The notes below the pieces were generated by a model. The model was not told where the DNA came from, did no database searches, and was given only the letters and a program-made list of their open reading frames with translations. A stretch of DNA of 64,000 bases, taken from assembly GCA_036583965.1 (NCBI GenBank), contig JAZBQD010000013.1, positions 8,507,763-8,571,762 of the forward strand. The letters are read 5' to 3'. Below are positions 24,320 through 37,690 of this stretch, in pieces; position 1 is the first letter of the stretch; the number at the start of each line of letters is the position of its first letter. The stretch comes from Prunella strophiata (taxonomy: Eukaryota; Chordata; Aves; Passeriformes; Prunellidae). Both the position numbers and the translations under genes were made by a program.

Positions 24320-27300
24320 TGTAAGTGCAACATGCCTTAAATAATTGTTCCTTAGTCTTTACTCAGCCCTTGACTTCCATTAATTTCACTGGGAGATCTG
24401 ACTGAGCTGAACTCCAGTAACACATGGAGTGTTACATGTAGTGCAACAACAGCTGCTTCTTTAGCTTAAGGGAGAAGCAGCTGTGTTCCACAGTTGGTCT
24501 GAAAGGAGTGAAGATGGTGCTGGGGACTGCTAAGGACTCAACTCTAAAAGTGGACTTTTATTTAAAGTAATCCATCCAACAATGGCAAATCTAAGGAGTG
24601 CCCAGAGGGAGAAACACGAGAGAGGGCTTTGTTCATGAATAGCTGATGCTTTTCCTAACTGTGCAGGCTATGTGGAAAGAAAGTTAGGAAAATAATACAG
24701 TAGCAGATTGCTGGCACTAGCTACCAATGGAAAGAGCTCACCACTACCCATGAATGAAAACCTGACAGAAGTACTTCTTCTGAACCTGATTCAGCCCTTG
24801 TTTGGCCCTTCCTTTGAGCTCTCTCCTCTCTGGCTTTGATCCAGTTCTTTTCTTTCCTTCTGCATCTTTCACCATACAATCCATACACAAACTTTTCCTC
24901 TCTCCACATTTCAACTGGCTTGCCTGTCAGTTCTCTTTCCTGTGCTCAACCTCTCCCTTCTCTCCTCAAAGGGACTGCAGAAATTACAGTGGAAAGTAGA
25001 GATGGAATCAGAGGATTTAAAGAGGGAGTGCATGAGAAAGGTACTTATAAACTCAAGAATTCAATTATAATGATGACACTGCTGTTTCATGCAGTGGCCA
25101 CATGTTCTAACACTCTCAGATGCAGCCTTTTTTCCTTTTTTCTTTCCCATTCAGATCCCCTTCTTCATCTGTTAAAACAGGCTGGTTGCTGGAGTATGGT
25201 CTGTGGAAGGTGAAGAGGCAAGGAGATGGGAAGCAGAAATGCACTGAGCTTCTGGCAAAAGCATTTTGTTCTATGTTATTTTTTTTCTTCTTCCTGTCTT
25301 TTTCTGTGTGCCATTAAGCCATCTTCTTCCTGAAAAAAACCATGTATTATCCCCTCTTCTGATCTCACCTATGCTGGAGTTTTGTTAGAACTCTAGAAAT
25401 CACTGTGCCTGTATGGTACAGAGGTCTGATCACACTGCTAGCACTGGGGAATTAAGAAAAATTAATGTCAAAACATAAATGACATCAGAAGTACTTGCAG
25501 AGATAACAGTATCACTTCAGATATCATTTTAAAAGATGTTTTATGGTTGTTTAAAATGGATTTTAACATTTTGGGTGCCCTGGAGATTATAAATGATGCT
25601 GAAGTGGGGAATAACAAGAAACAATGATGATATTACAGTACTTATGATGTTCTTTGGTGCTTTGGGAAAATTATAATTTTCTCTTTCTCAATATATTCTT
25701 TAGAATAAACACAGTAAAGACAAACACAAACACAGCAGGGATTACAATTATATACACTACATTTTTTCACAGTAAACCCTAATTTTAGGTATTGCTAACA
25801 CAAAAAATCTTGGAAATAAAGAAATGTAATGCAAAGTTAATGAAGACTCTTAAAGAACATGACTGATTCAGAAGATCTGAATCCTTAACACTAGCCAGGA
25901 TGTTATTCTTCCCTATTAAAACTCATACTCATTTTTCATTACAGAACAATGGGGTTGATAAAAACAACAGTTTTTGTTTTGATCAGAGTTCTGGCATGCC
26001 TGACATTGCAATATAGATCTGACATCTGGTTCACAGCCAAAGGAGTCTAGTCTCATTCAAAAAGCTTTCTTCTACTTCATAACAACTTCCTTCTTAACAC
26101 AGAATGTCTGGGAGTTCAAAATAACCAATATTAAGTTTATACTGCCAAAAAATCTTTCTCAGTCTGTAGTATGACATACATTTATGTCCAAGCTACCATC
26201 ACAAAAAGTAGACCTTTCCTCCTCTCATTTGTTCCTACCTCCACTGGACTGTACACTGTCAGCACAAACCTTCAGGTGAAACAAACCAACCAACCAGCAT
26301 AAAAATCACTCATACTATTACTTTTCATCCAGACTGATTAAATTTTACCACTATTTTTTGAGACTACTGCCTCAAAAATAATTACAAATGCTTTTTGGGT
26401 GCTGTTTGCAAAGAAGAAACACAAGCTAACAAACAGAGGGTAGAAAAGGTCTCCAAATTGTTGAATAGACACCATAAAAAGGATGTCAACTACTTCAATG
26501 GACAGAAGAAGTTTTCCTGAAGTGACAACATTTCCTACTGCATGCAGCACAGGACTCATCACAGGGTGCCTCACTGCAGCTGTCACTACCAGTTGAAAGT
26601 ATCTGAACAAGCAAAGTTTTGGAAACGTTGACCAATGGTTTTAGGCATGTCTCTCATTAATTTTAGATCTTAATCTATGGCATAGTTCAGTCCTAATTTC
26701 TGAACAAGTTTAGCATGGAAGAGTGTTTGCCTAAATTCAATGTGCATTTCTATAACTGAACTGTATCCATTTCTACAGGAAATTATCCAAAATGTATATA
26801 AAACTATTAATGCTATAAAGAAACAAAAAGTATACTTGTACTGTCAGCAACCAACATGAATATATAACTGATTGCTTAATTTAGTCTACTAATATAAAGG
26901 TGTAAGTTGCTTTTGTTTAATTTGCCTTTTTTATTAGTTTTAGTAACTCTGGAAGAAAAAGATTAAAATGGACTCCTCACAGGCCTTCTTGTTCCTCAAG
27001 TCTTAGAACAGATCTCTCTTTATTCAGGAATTAAACTACCAACACAGCCCCATAAATTCTCATTTGATTACCTTATAGGAATTTTTATACTTACACTAAA
27101 TTATTAGACAAAAGCTTAGGAATCACAGTTCAACTGTTAGGTGCATTTTCAAGTTATGATGATTTTTGCCCCAGCCTAACTAGTATAATAATAATGATGA
27201 CATGGCAAAATAAGAGATTCTTCTAGTTAGTACTTGTGCAAATTTTTGTAAATAAGCTCTTTGAAAAGAAGTGAATGGATATTGGAAGACCTGCCAGGAA

Positions 27301-27677
27301 TTTCCTCATATTACAGATTTCTTTCATCTGAAGAAAACAGGAAGCTGTAGTAGCAGGGACATCCTGTCTTTGTTAGGTTATACTCAGATGCACATCCTCA
27401 AATACATATATCCTATTAACACAGAAAAAGAGCAGTCCCTGGAAGAGAAAGAACTAAATCCTTTCTTGTGGACTTTTAACCCTGAAGAAAGGGAAGAAGT
27501 GCTACTTTTAAACAAATCTTCAGCATTTTCTCACTTTCCTGTACCGAAATAAAAAACAATGGTATTGCTGGATTGTATTTCACAGTCTTGACAGATGTAA
27601 TTTACTTTGAAAATTGCTGGGGTGGGGGAAGAACAGGGGTCTGCATACTGGAGAGTACAGGACATGTGCAGGTATCG

Positions 27678-27775
27678 TGGATCACAGATTCCCAGAGTGG
27701 TCTGGGCTGGAAGGGACCTTAAAGAACACCCAGTTTCAACTCCCCAGCCCTGCCAGGATGCAGGCAGGCAATCAG
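27678..27775 (-). mobile_element. CR1 LINE 3'-end fragment
   Basis: The plus strand reads GGATCACAGATTCCCAGAG, then GGGCTGGAAGGGACCTTAAA, GAACACCCAGTTTCAACTCC and CCCTGCCAGGATGCAGG. This is the conserved reverse-complement 3' end of avian CR1. It is a short truncated copy in ZNRF3 intron 2. Confidence 0.85.
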
Positions 27776-28274
27776 TATTGCAGGCAGCCCTGCTTCTCCC
27801 TTCCTCCAGCACAGTGCCACTGCTGGAGCAGTGAAGGAGCCTCATTGTGCTGTGTGCAGAGAGAAGGCAGGAATTCCAGGAGGGGAAAGGTTCCCTTTGA
27901 AGCACATGGCACCAAGAGCTTCCCAGTGACCATGGCAACAGCTCAGTGGGTTCCCAGCCTGAGAACCAAGTTACTACAGCCATGCCTCAAAAACAAAAAA
28001 AAGTCTGAAAGAAGGAGAGAGGGGGAGGTGGGGCTGGGGGTGTGGGGGAGAGAAGCTGAAGCAAAATTAGCCTGGCAGAAACTGAGCGGCTCCCTGGTAG
28101 GCAAATCCAGCCAATAATGCTGCTCGGGTTCACGGGGTTTCCTTTTCATTTCCAAAAGCTTTCTTCTTCCTCTGTCATTCCCCTTCTAGCCCTATTCAGG
28201 AGCTCATAAGATCAGTAAAACCCAGGCCTTTGCTTTGCCTGCATGCAGCATGGCCTCAAACAGGGCTGCACTGT

Positions 28275-28283
28275 GATCAAAGG
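28275..28283 (-). promoter_or_regulatory. Candidate TCF/LEF site
   Basis: Exact GATCAAAGG, the reverse complement of CCTTTGATC, in intron 2 about 3 kb downstream of exon 2 in gene order. Confidence 0.35.
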
Positions 28284-28404
28284 TAATGGTAAAACACAGC
28301 TGCCACACACACTCCCTGCCTCAACCAAGGCCCAGTTTTCATGGGCACTCTTAACAGCAGAGACATTTTTTTGAACACTTTCATTTCCATTACATCATAT
28401 AAAG

Positions 28405-28513
28405 AAGGACAAGCAATGACTAAGAAAGATAAGCAATGACTAAGAAGGATGAGAAACATCAAAATCAATATGAATTACAAATCAATATGAAAATTACAAA
28501 ATCAATATGAAAA
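28405..28513 (+). repeat. Short tandem duplications
   Basis: AAGCAATGACTAAGAA occurs twice in tandem (about 22-bp period), followed by three copies of an ATCAATATGAAAATTACAAA-like motif of about 20 bp. Both are local slippage or unequal-exchange products in intron 2. Confidence 0.8.
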
Positions 28514-28917
28514 TGGACACATTAAATTCTGTATAGCTACCTGGAGATAAATGAGTAGAACTTCTAAAAACACAGGCCATTACTAAAAACAAAACAAAAC
28601 CCCACCAAAGATCCAAACAAACAAACAAAAACACCAAATCAAAAAAGACCTCGACAACCAAAACCAACAATAAGAATAAAGCCATACAAAACTTTTTACC
28701 AGATTCATGTGTCATGAATTTACCTCTACAGCTTTTAACTAGTCTACATTCTGCTTCATCACATTCCAAACTTTCAACACTATCACCTCTATGATGCCCC
28801 ACTTTGGGGGCAGGTTAAATCAAACTTAATGAGGAACAAACTGTAGGTCTGCACTCCTTGATTTCTTCCTCCTTTTCTATATGGAAAAAATTCCATTTCC
28901 TTTCCCTGTTCAAGACC

Positions 28918-29045
28918 AGTCCTCCCCCATTTTCCTTTCTTTTCCTTCCCCTGCTCCTTTCCTTTCTCCTTTTCCTTCTCCTTTTCCTCCTCTCTCTCCC
29001 TCCCTCCCCCCTTTCCTCTCCTTTCCCATTCCTTTCCCTTTCACA
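28918..29045 (+). repeat. Long pyrimidine tract (C/T-rich low complexity)
   Basis: About 125 bases of almost pure C and T with recurring CCTTTTCC and CTCCCTCCC blocks, and hence a purine tract on the gene strand. Such tracts can adopt triplex (H-DNA) forms. No sign of coding use. Confidence 0.9.
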
Positions 29046-31230
29046 TTTTCTTTTAAGTCAGCTGCCAAATCCTAAAAATAACCAGAAGAAGACACATATA
29101 CACATGCAGCAGGTCTGATATTTACCCAGGCAAAATAGTTTACAGACCACACTGAATCCTCACATAGGAATTTGTGTACCAAACTGCATGGAAATTGAAC
29201 TTTTCAGAGACCCAGACAATCACAACACAACTTATTCTCACTGCTAAGATAACCAGACTGGCTTAACTGATAGATCTGAAAGAAGCTCAGGGCTGATGCT
29301 CCTGCTGCTGTCTGCACTCAACAATATTCCAAGAATTCTGAGAAGTCCTTCTAAATCAGGACATAACTTGAGCAGAGTGAGAACTGAGCAGAAGGGTTGC
29401 TAGCAAAAGATGGAGAGGAGAAACTACAGCAGAGAGCATGAAATAGGGAAGAAATATTTCAGGAAGAGAAGAATAAATAGAGAAAATACGGAACAATGAA
29501 GTGCAGTGCAGTATTGACTAGAACCTTGGCCAGACTTCTTTCACCTGTTGAAATTGCTACCTATAAACTGACACATTTGGAACTCTATGCCCCAATTCTC
29601 TGGACACACCCTATGTCACATCACCATCATTATGCATCAAAGTAGAAGCTACAGAGCTCCTGAAGCAAAGCCGGAGTCTGCTGCTCAGCAAGCCAAGCTT
29701 AAGGAAGCTAACATCAGCAGATACTGAGCTGAACTTATTCTGGAGATGGGTGTGGCTCTGGGGACATGGGGAGTATAGAGGACATGGTGGGATTTGGGCA
29801 CATAACAGTGGGCCAGGTATAGAATTTTAACTTTTTTTTTTTTTTTCCCTTTTGTGCAGGGTACCTATGATTCAAATTTCTTTATCCATTTTATACATCT
29901 ATTTCCTCACATCATTTTCACGAGCCTGACAGATGGGACTGACCAGACTCCTTCCTGAAATGCCTTCCTGAAAGATTAAACTTACTCCTGGAGTTTGCTT
30001 ATGGATCAGTATGCATCTTTCAGGACTGAATCTTCTCTAATTCCCATCCTTACAAGACCTCATCCCCAGATTTTAGCTTTCTAAGAACAAAGAAGAAACA
30101 CCTAGAATTTCTGTGAAACAAAAACAGTTTTCCAAGTTAGGAAAAAAAAAAATAAGCTGCATTATGCTGAAATTCAACAGAAAGGAAAGCCACTTCTTAA
30201 AGAGATGTTTTTCACCATGTACCACAAGTTAAATCTGCAGCACCTTTTAGACAAGCAGATGGCTTTCCATTTCCTTGGAAAGTTGAAGTTTTCAGAAGTT
30301 TTGTTCACAAATTTACAGAGCCAAGTTTTACATAAAAAAAAGTCAACCTGCAGTTTTATTTTCAGCTTGATACACTGCTATCCTGAAGTCACCAACACAA
30401 TCCTACCACATTTAGGGAGCTGAATTTTAGGATGAATCCCTGTTATGCAGTACTTTTCAACTACTCAGTTACTGATAGAACTTGTGGCCTATGCTCTTTC
30501 ACACACTTTCAAACCCTCTAGACTTCAAATGCCAACATACAATAACCTTAATACTCAAAAATTCTACTGCATTAACAAAGGAGGTCACCCTGCTTTTTTT
30601 TTTCACATATGTGGGAGCAGTAATGGCATCTTAGTGACTTCACCCCATAAAACAAAGAGAAAAGTTTTGCACTTAATTTAAGATTCCAGAGGCTCCATTC
30701 CATGTCAAGATTCCATGATGATGGAAATTTTTATTTTTTTGACCAGTGCAATAAGATTCACTTGTTATTAGAGGTATCTATCCTGCAATGAAAGTGAATA
30801 AATCTTTCTAGGTTTGAAAGCTTCTCTTCCTCCCAAAAGAGGAAATTAATGCATGCATTTTCAGAAAATTGTGCTTAAGGAAAATCAGTAAGATGCTTTC
30901 ATTTTGACTGCTTTGACCAAGTAACAATCACAGTTGCAGTTCACCCTTTCTACTCCAATACTGTTTCTGCTAAAAAGCCATTTCTGCTTTCATCTTTGTT
31001 AGGTTCCTACAGAGCTCAAAAAGGGAATGCTCATCTCCCCATCACCATCTCTATCAACTGAGTTAGAACAGCATCTTTCCATTAAGTACCTGGAGTGAAA
31101 ACAGGCAAAACAGGAATCTTTTGTGGAGTAAGGGGAGTTTTTCCTCAGTTTATTTCTTGCTGGTTTTTTCTCAGAGAGGAACTAATCCTTCCAAGAAACA
31201 TTTACATGCAGCCCCAAACTATCCCCTTAC

Positions 31231-31356
31231 CTTTCCTAAGACAGTGAGGCATGGCTTAGGCTCCAACTCTGGCTGTTCCAATTTCACCACTCCTACCCAG
31301 CCATATTCATACAGGTCTTCCTCATCATTGCTATTACACAGTCCAAGTGGATGCAT
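31231..31356 (-). CDS. ZNRF3: ZNRF3 exon 2, PA-type ectodomain with R-spondin-binding region
   Basis: The 126 bases (42 codons, phase 0 at both ends) encode [20 protein letters not shown], then [20 protein letters not shown] and GK. This is the first part of the extracellular PA-like domain visible here. Two Cys (in GLCN and KPCLT) are placed to form the conserved disulfide, and family knowledge puts R-spondin contacts in this region. The acceptor is TCTGTTTCAG and the donor AAG|GTAAGG. In mammals a short isoform is described that lacks exon 1 and starts at the Met beginning this exon; the same Met is present, but no alternative upstream exon was identified. Confidence 0.97.
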
Positions 31357-33819
31357 CTGAAACAGAATCAGAAAGAAGCCTTTAATCAAACATTAGCATT
31401 CAAAAACATACAGACGTATAAATAAATAAAATAATCAATTAAAGTACATCTGATTTAAGTTAAGGTACACCAGAAAAACTGAAATGTAAGGCTGCATATG
31501 TGAAGAATTCAGTATGTTTCTGAAGCATGCCATGAGTACAAAATCTTTGCAATTTTATTAAGCTGTCATCTTGCTTATGAAAAATAATTTAAGGCTAACA
31601 ATTAAACGTGATTTTAAGTCCTTTGCTCAGATATAAAATTCGTAACTACAAAGCTCCCCTTGGTATTGCAAATAACCTTTCCTTACAAATAATACAAATT
31701 GTTTGGCAGAGGCCCTCATAAAAGCTTTACACATCATTAAGATCCAGACCCCATGTTTCAGAGCCATTATCACCTTTTTAATAAATAATTGCACAGTATT
31801 AACAGGCTGTCATCCTTTGAAACAAGCCTATCATGTAAGCCAAAGTAAGATACAAGAAACTTCCTAACCACTGTGAAGCACTCTCTATTGTTTTCTGAAC
31901 CCAAATGATGTGGGGGGTAAGGCTATCATGAAGTGAGAAACTTCAGTTTCCTTTCAGACATTTGTGTTTCTAACACTAGGCAACAATATGTCTTTGTTTT
32001 AATTTCAGATATTTAATGTGTTCCTCCTCCTTCCAACACTTGGTGTAGTTACTCCAATTAGAGTAGTTACTCTTATTTTATTATGGCAAGGAGCTTCCTA
32101 CACATTGTTTGTCTTTTCCAAATTTGCTGACCTTCCTTAGGATAGTATCTTTGTGTATAAACTAGAGTGTCATACATCTTCATGTCTTCTCCTTGTTCTT
32201 TTTCCTTGGATGTTTCACAGACCCTTGCCTATTTCCCAGGCTTTAACAGATATTCAGAGGTCTTTGAAAACAAAGTCTGTACTTCAACCAGTTTAGTGTC
32301 TTTCCTTAAATCTTAACTTTATCAAACCAGCTGAAGAAAACCACAAACTGGTACCAACACTATGACAACTCTGCTTTCTGGTAGCTGATTATAATAGGAG
32401 ATTATACTGCTCAATAATTTACATATATATACCCCTCACTAATCCATGCAAAGCAGTACCATGTAATGGCCCCTAATCCTACCATCACTTCTGCATCACC
32501 AGCTTGTCGTTTTGTCCTTTTTCTCCTTTTCTCCCAGGTCTTGTACCCTGACTTCCATTTTGCAAGTGATACAATACATGGAGTGCTATTTATATTATCT
32601 TGGGGGGCCCTAACTTTCTGAATAACTTGGGTGATTACTGTAAAATATGGGAAACATGACAGTGAACTGACACAATACAGGGATTTTCCGACCACTCGTT
32701 ACTTTTCAAGATTCAGCACCAATCCATTCAAAGAAAAAATAACAAGCCACACTGTACTAGGTAGGCTCTTAATTTAGCCTTTCTCCCTTTTTTTATCCCT
32801 AAATGAGTTACTATCACACACTGCTAAGCTGTCTACCATCTCACATGGATGAGCAATTCAAGTTAGTGCTAAAAGCTTGGGGGAAGTACTAGCACTGGAA
32901 GATGAACCACTCCATAAACTCAGTATCTGATGGACAAACTCTTCAGCAGAGACATAAAAACAGAGGATGGAGTCAGGCAGAGCTCTCTCCTAAACTGCCA
33001 GGGCAGATATACCAACATAATCAACCCCACAAAGAGTCCATGGGACCCTTTAAGCAAACACAAAGCTTTAATGGATATTAAGCATCAAAAGGAACAGAGA
33101 ACCATTTCCTTGATGTAATTCCCTTGACATAGGGTCTATCAATTGAGCTTTGAAACCATAACCCATATCTAAGAAGTTTCTAGTTCAAAATCCTTGAAAT
33201 ATGCTGGGGCACATGCCTAAAAGGGTAAAACTGAAACCACGACTCAGGTGCTTTTATCCAAGGTTACAAAATCTGTATACATTGCTGAGGGTCTAAAATA
33301 ACTTTATAAAAGCTGCAGCAATTTTATGTGGGTTAGTGTTACAGGGCAGACAAACATTAAACCAACAGATGAAGAATACTTTGCTCTGTAACTTTATCAC
33401 CTAAAAAGTCCTGATGATTAAAAGAGAACTTTCACCCTTTTGCCCTTTTTTTTAATGTCTGCCAGGATAAGGCATTATAGTATTACAAAATGCTGTATGA
33501 ACAGCTCAGGATCTTTCTACACACTGTCTTGTGTATAGAAAAGCTTTGGTCTTTTTTTCCCAACCACAGAATAAATAACAGCTCTACCCACTTCAGTCCA
33601 GAGAAAAAGGACTAAAGAAGGTAGAAGGCCAAAAGGAAGAGAAAATTCTTTCCACTGCCACTTTCCTCAGGAATATTGTTATTCTGTACCAGCTTCCAAG
33701 TGTGAATGACCCTCTGCATCAGACTCACCAACAACACTCTGCAGTTATATCCCTGGAAATCAATATAAACCTGAAAGAGCTTCTTCTCTTCCTTTTACAA
33801 ATATGTATTAAAGACACAG

Positions 33820-33855
<36 letters not shown>
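33820..33855 (+). repeat. Poly(A) tract
   Basis: An uninterrupted run of 36 A in intron 1, followed by CAAAACC. It may be a retroposon tail, but no element body was recognised upstream. Confidence 0.95.
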
Positions 33856-33856
<1 letters not shown>

Positions 33857-36800
33857 AAAACCAGAATCAGCACCAAGGCCAATAAGACATGGGCTTCAAT
33901 GACAGAAAACTTTCTGTCCAGAAAAGCACTCCACCATTCCAAACCACAAGTTTAGGAAATTCTGCTTGGATACCACAAGCTTACATTTCAGTGATCTCTG
34001 TAGATCATGACAGATAAAATATACTGTAATTTTCCAAACCAGAGATATCAACTAGAAGTGCAAAAATGAGCATGTGAATTTAAGAATTCAGGTCTGAAAC
34101 ACTGGTGTTACTTCTGATTAGGTGCCCACATGGAATGAAACACCATTCACTGGGGCTGATGATTTTATGACAGGACTCATCCAGTGCAAGTGTATGCCAT
34201 GTTCTCATGGCTTCCTGTCACAACACAAGTAAATTAATCACTGAAATACAGAACACAAAAAAAATAAGGCTAAATCAAAATATCAGTCAGGCCCAGGGAG
34301 GATCCAGGGTATTTCTCAATCACAGACATGTTTTACTTTAAACACCCTAAACAAAAGAGATAATGGACAACCTACAATGGCAACAATAAAACTAATTACT
34401 TTCTGTGAGGTGGAAAATTATCAGTAGTTTCAAACTGTCACAGTAAAAAGCAAATTCAAAACACTACAGTGCACAAGCCTCTAAAAAGGAGCAGAACTAT
34501 TTAGTCTTTTTGTGAAGACTTGAACCCTTTATTGCTGTACAGCCTGAAACAACAGACACTCCATACAGCTTTCCCACCTGGAATGCACTTGGCATGGATT
34601 CATCTCTGTCCACATGAATTCACATTCCTTCACTAGAGAGGCTTTTGAAATAAAATTTATGAGGTTTTGCAGTGCTCAAAAGAAAACATAAAAAATGAGC
34701 CAACCTGAATAGGAACTCTATCATCAGGGAAAGCTTTCTCCTAAACCAGGTGTAGCCTCTGGTAACTGAAAGGAAGAGAGTTCCTTTCCTGGCTTACCCC
34801 AGGTGTATGGAAGCAGAGCCTGATAACTCAGTTCAGATTTCAGATATTTTTGGTTACCCAGGCCCTTGGTGTCCTGCCACCACCTCCAAGCTCTAGGTCT
34901 TATTTCCTTCCTCCAACCCCTTTTCCCAGGGAAGCTTCTTCTAAAGGATCCAAAGTCTGAAGTGTATCAAGGCTCAAGTGAAATAAGGCAACCAAACCAT
35001 ATGTTTTACAGCAAGCAGAAAAACCATTAGTACACTTCTGCTGGGAGTTCTGTAGTAAGCATCTCCCCTGTCAAATCAGCCTTATTAAACACAGAAAGTG
35101 GACTCTGTACATGCTTCATCCAAAATGCAGTAAGTCACCACAGATTTTGAACAAGTAACAACTTCATTCACCAAAAACTACTAGAGGATGCAGTGTCTGA
35201 TTCAGAGACAAATCCAGTATTTTGGTGCTAGACTCACCAGAAGTTGGATGAAATAGACATAGGGGAAAAGGGGCACACTCACAAATGTAGAAATATTCCT
35301 TGGAGATGCAGAGAATTAGAAAATCATTAGGAGCTCAAACTGGCAAGAGATGTCAAGACTAACAAGTGTATTAACAGCAAGGAGAACTGCAAACAATAAA
35401 TATCTGCTATTGAATGGGGTTGGTATAAAGCAGGAACAAAGCAAGCAACCAACAGCTGTAAGGAAGATGGAGTTAGGAACCATCCATGCAAACCAGGCAT
35501 AAGGTGTCCAAGGAATCAGAGGATGCTTCCAGATATCTAATTAGAGCTGGCTGCTGTAATTGCAATATCAAGCTCTATTATTTTTCACAGGTTATGGAGA
35601 TGGGGGAAAGACTCCTGATGCCAGGAAAAGAATGCCACACTCATTTTCAAAATCCAAGAAGACAGATCTGGGAAGCCCATCTCCACTTACTCTTCTGTAT
35701 TGGCACAGCAACCTGTTGCCAAAAACTGATTTAAGGTTCTTGACTGCAATATTCCAACCCAGCATTACTAAGACTTCACCAGAAAGAGGCTCAGGCCTTA
35801 ACTCCACTGTGTCATGATTTGAAAAAGGTTTCAGTGGAAGGTACCATTACAGATAAGCAATCCAAAACTGTACAAATAGGGGGAGGAATTTTTTAAGAAC
35901 TAAAGAGTAGGGTTTTTTTTAAAAAAAGTTAGGTATTGCTATTGTTTCTGCAGCCTCATGATAAAACATGAGGTTTTTTATGCTGGCTGCAGCTGGAACA
36001 CAGCAGCCTTTTTAGAAAAGGTGAAAGGCAGAAGCATTTCCTCATCACTCTGCAGCTTTGCCATGCAGAGAATGTTTATTCCCCAGCACAAGTAGAAAAC
36101 TCCATTAGAATATGGTTTCCTTTCCCTTTCAGGCACATTTTTTTTCTGTTTTAAAGAAGTACATCCTGCAAAAAACCAAACTGCCACAAAATGTAACATG
36201 ATAGGACCTGAGCATTTCAGCAGGGTGCTTTTCTTGGCTATCAGTTGTGACCATGCTGTCCAACCCAGTGGTCAGCACTGAACCCACAAGTGGCTTCCAC
36301 TCAACTTTCTCTACAGCAAGAGCATCAGGCATTCCTGAAATCCTCTCACAGTCCACTTACTCCAGGAAGTATGCCAAAAGGGATGATGAGAAATCCAGTC
36401 TGTGCTGTAAATGAATGTAAAAGCAGAGATACTCAGCTGAACACATCCACCATGCAGGAGAGGCCAGGCAAATTCTACAATTCAGACTGGCCAGTGCTAC
36501 ACAAAGTCCACCAGATCCTGTGAAAAGGAGCAGGAAGTTTTGAAGAGCAGCCAAAGGAGGTTTTGTTAACTAGGGAACCAGATCTTAGCACTGATCTAGT
36601 TCATCAGCAAACAATTCACCTGTGCCATGGTCCAGCTTCAAATCCCTCAGGAGAGGAGAACTGCCTGAAAGACATTCCCAGGCATCCTCCTGCTAGGACT
36701 GTCCCAGCTCAGAGACACTACAGATAGCCACAGCATGTGCACAGTTAACACATGTTTACAAACCTAAACTCAGCACATTTGCACCAGATTTGCTGCACAA

Positions 36801-37025
36801 GCAGGGATTTTACTGCCTAAGCTTTGCAGCTGAGCAATCTATTGCAACAAAGCAGCTGGACACTAGTAATTATTGCAAACACTTTGCAAAGCAAGCTCCT
36901 GGTCCATTCAAACAGAAAGCTGGTGTGTGGATCTTTAAAGCATCTCAAAAAGCAAAACTCCCATAAAAAGGTGTACATAGTGTAGACAATTTGAAGGAAG
37001 ATTTCTTCTCTCAGAAATTTAAGTG

Positions 37026-37072
37026 CTTTGATTACACCGAGTTCTCCTACCATGGTACTGACAGATCAAAGG
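37026..37072. promoter_or_regulatory. Paired TCF/LEF motifs, candidate Wnt-responsive element
   Basis: CTTTGAT at 37026-37032 and an exact GATCAAAGG at 37064-37072 lie within 47 bases, in opposite orientation, in ZNRF3 intron 1. Paired TCF sites in an intron of a Wnt feedback gene are a reasonable enhancer candidate. Function is inference. Confidence 0.4.
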
Positions 37073-37606
37073 AGAACAAAGTCATGTTTACAATTGTGGC
37101 TTTTCTTCCCACTCTTTAAACTGGTGGAAAGATGCTGGCAAAAAGTGAAGGCATAATGTCACTAAGGATGGGAGAAACCAGAGAAAGTCTGGAATAAAAT
37201 GATATCTTCATAAATTACTTTCAGCACAAGAAGGCCAGTAGCTACATGATAAAACAAAAGAGTGTCTGGCTCTATAAAGAACAAGACAGACCCCCAAAAC
37301 ACACTAATTACCAGAACTTTAGACAATCATAACTGGCTGGGAAAAGCAGGATTATCTTACATCTCATGAAAAACTGCATTTGTGCCACAGCACTCAAGTG
37401 GGGACTTACAACTGAAAATATTAGGTCACTGCCATGTGATCTCCTTGGTTTAAGTTAAAGGCCTGATATGGAGTTACCAATACTTTGTAACTAATTTTTC
37501 TAGCAGAAAATGGAGTAGGAAGTATGAACACAACCTGACAAAGACTGTACAACATAATGGGATTTGTTCAACCTTAGGGAGTGTTTGGGGCCCAGAAAGA
37601 ATGACT

Positions 37607-37690
37607 ACAACTATTCAACAACAACAAAACCCAAACAAACAACAACAAAATCAAACAAAACACTAAACCCCAAACAAACAAACTACCAAA
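37607..37690 (+). repeat. CAAA-rich simple repeat
   Basis: An A/C-rich low-complexity stretch of CAACAACAAAAC, CAAACAAACAACAACAAAA and similar words in intron 1. Confidence 0.85.

Larger units (their letters stand above)
11878..31230 (-). other. ZNRF3: ZNRF3 intron 2
   Basis: A 19.4-kb intron. It contains the large minisatellite and adjoining CpG island (13425-16740), a CR1 fragment (27678-27775), a (TTA)n microsatellite, a long pyrimidine tract (28918-29045), short tandem duplications (28405-28513) and several candidate TCF/LEF sites. Away from these I see AT-rich sequence without recognisable genes: 11878-13400, 16750-24250, 24320-27670 and 29050-31230. Many short open frames occur but none resembles a known protein or shows splice-consistent structure. 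Confidence 0.9.
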
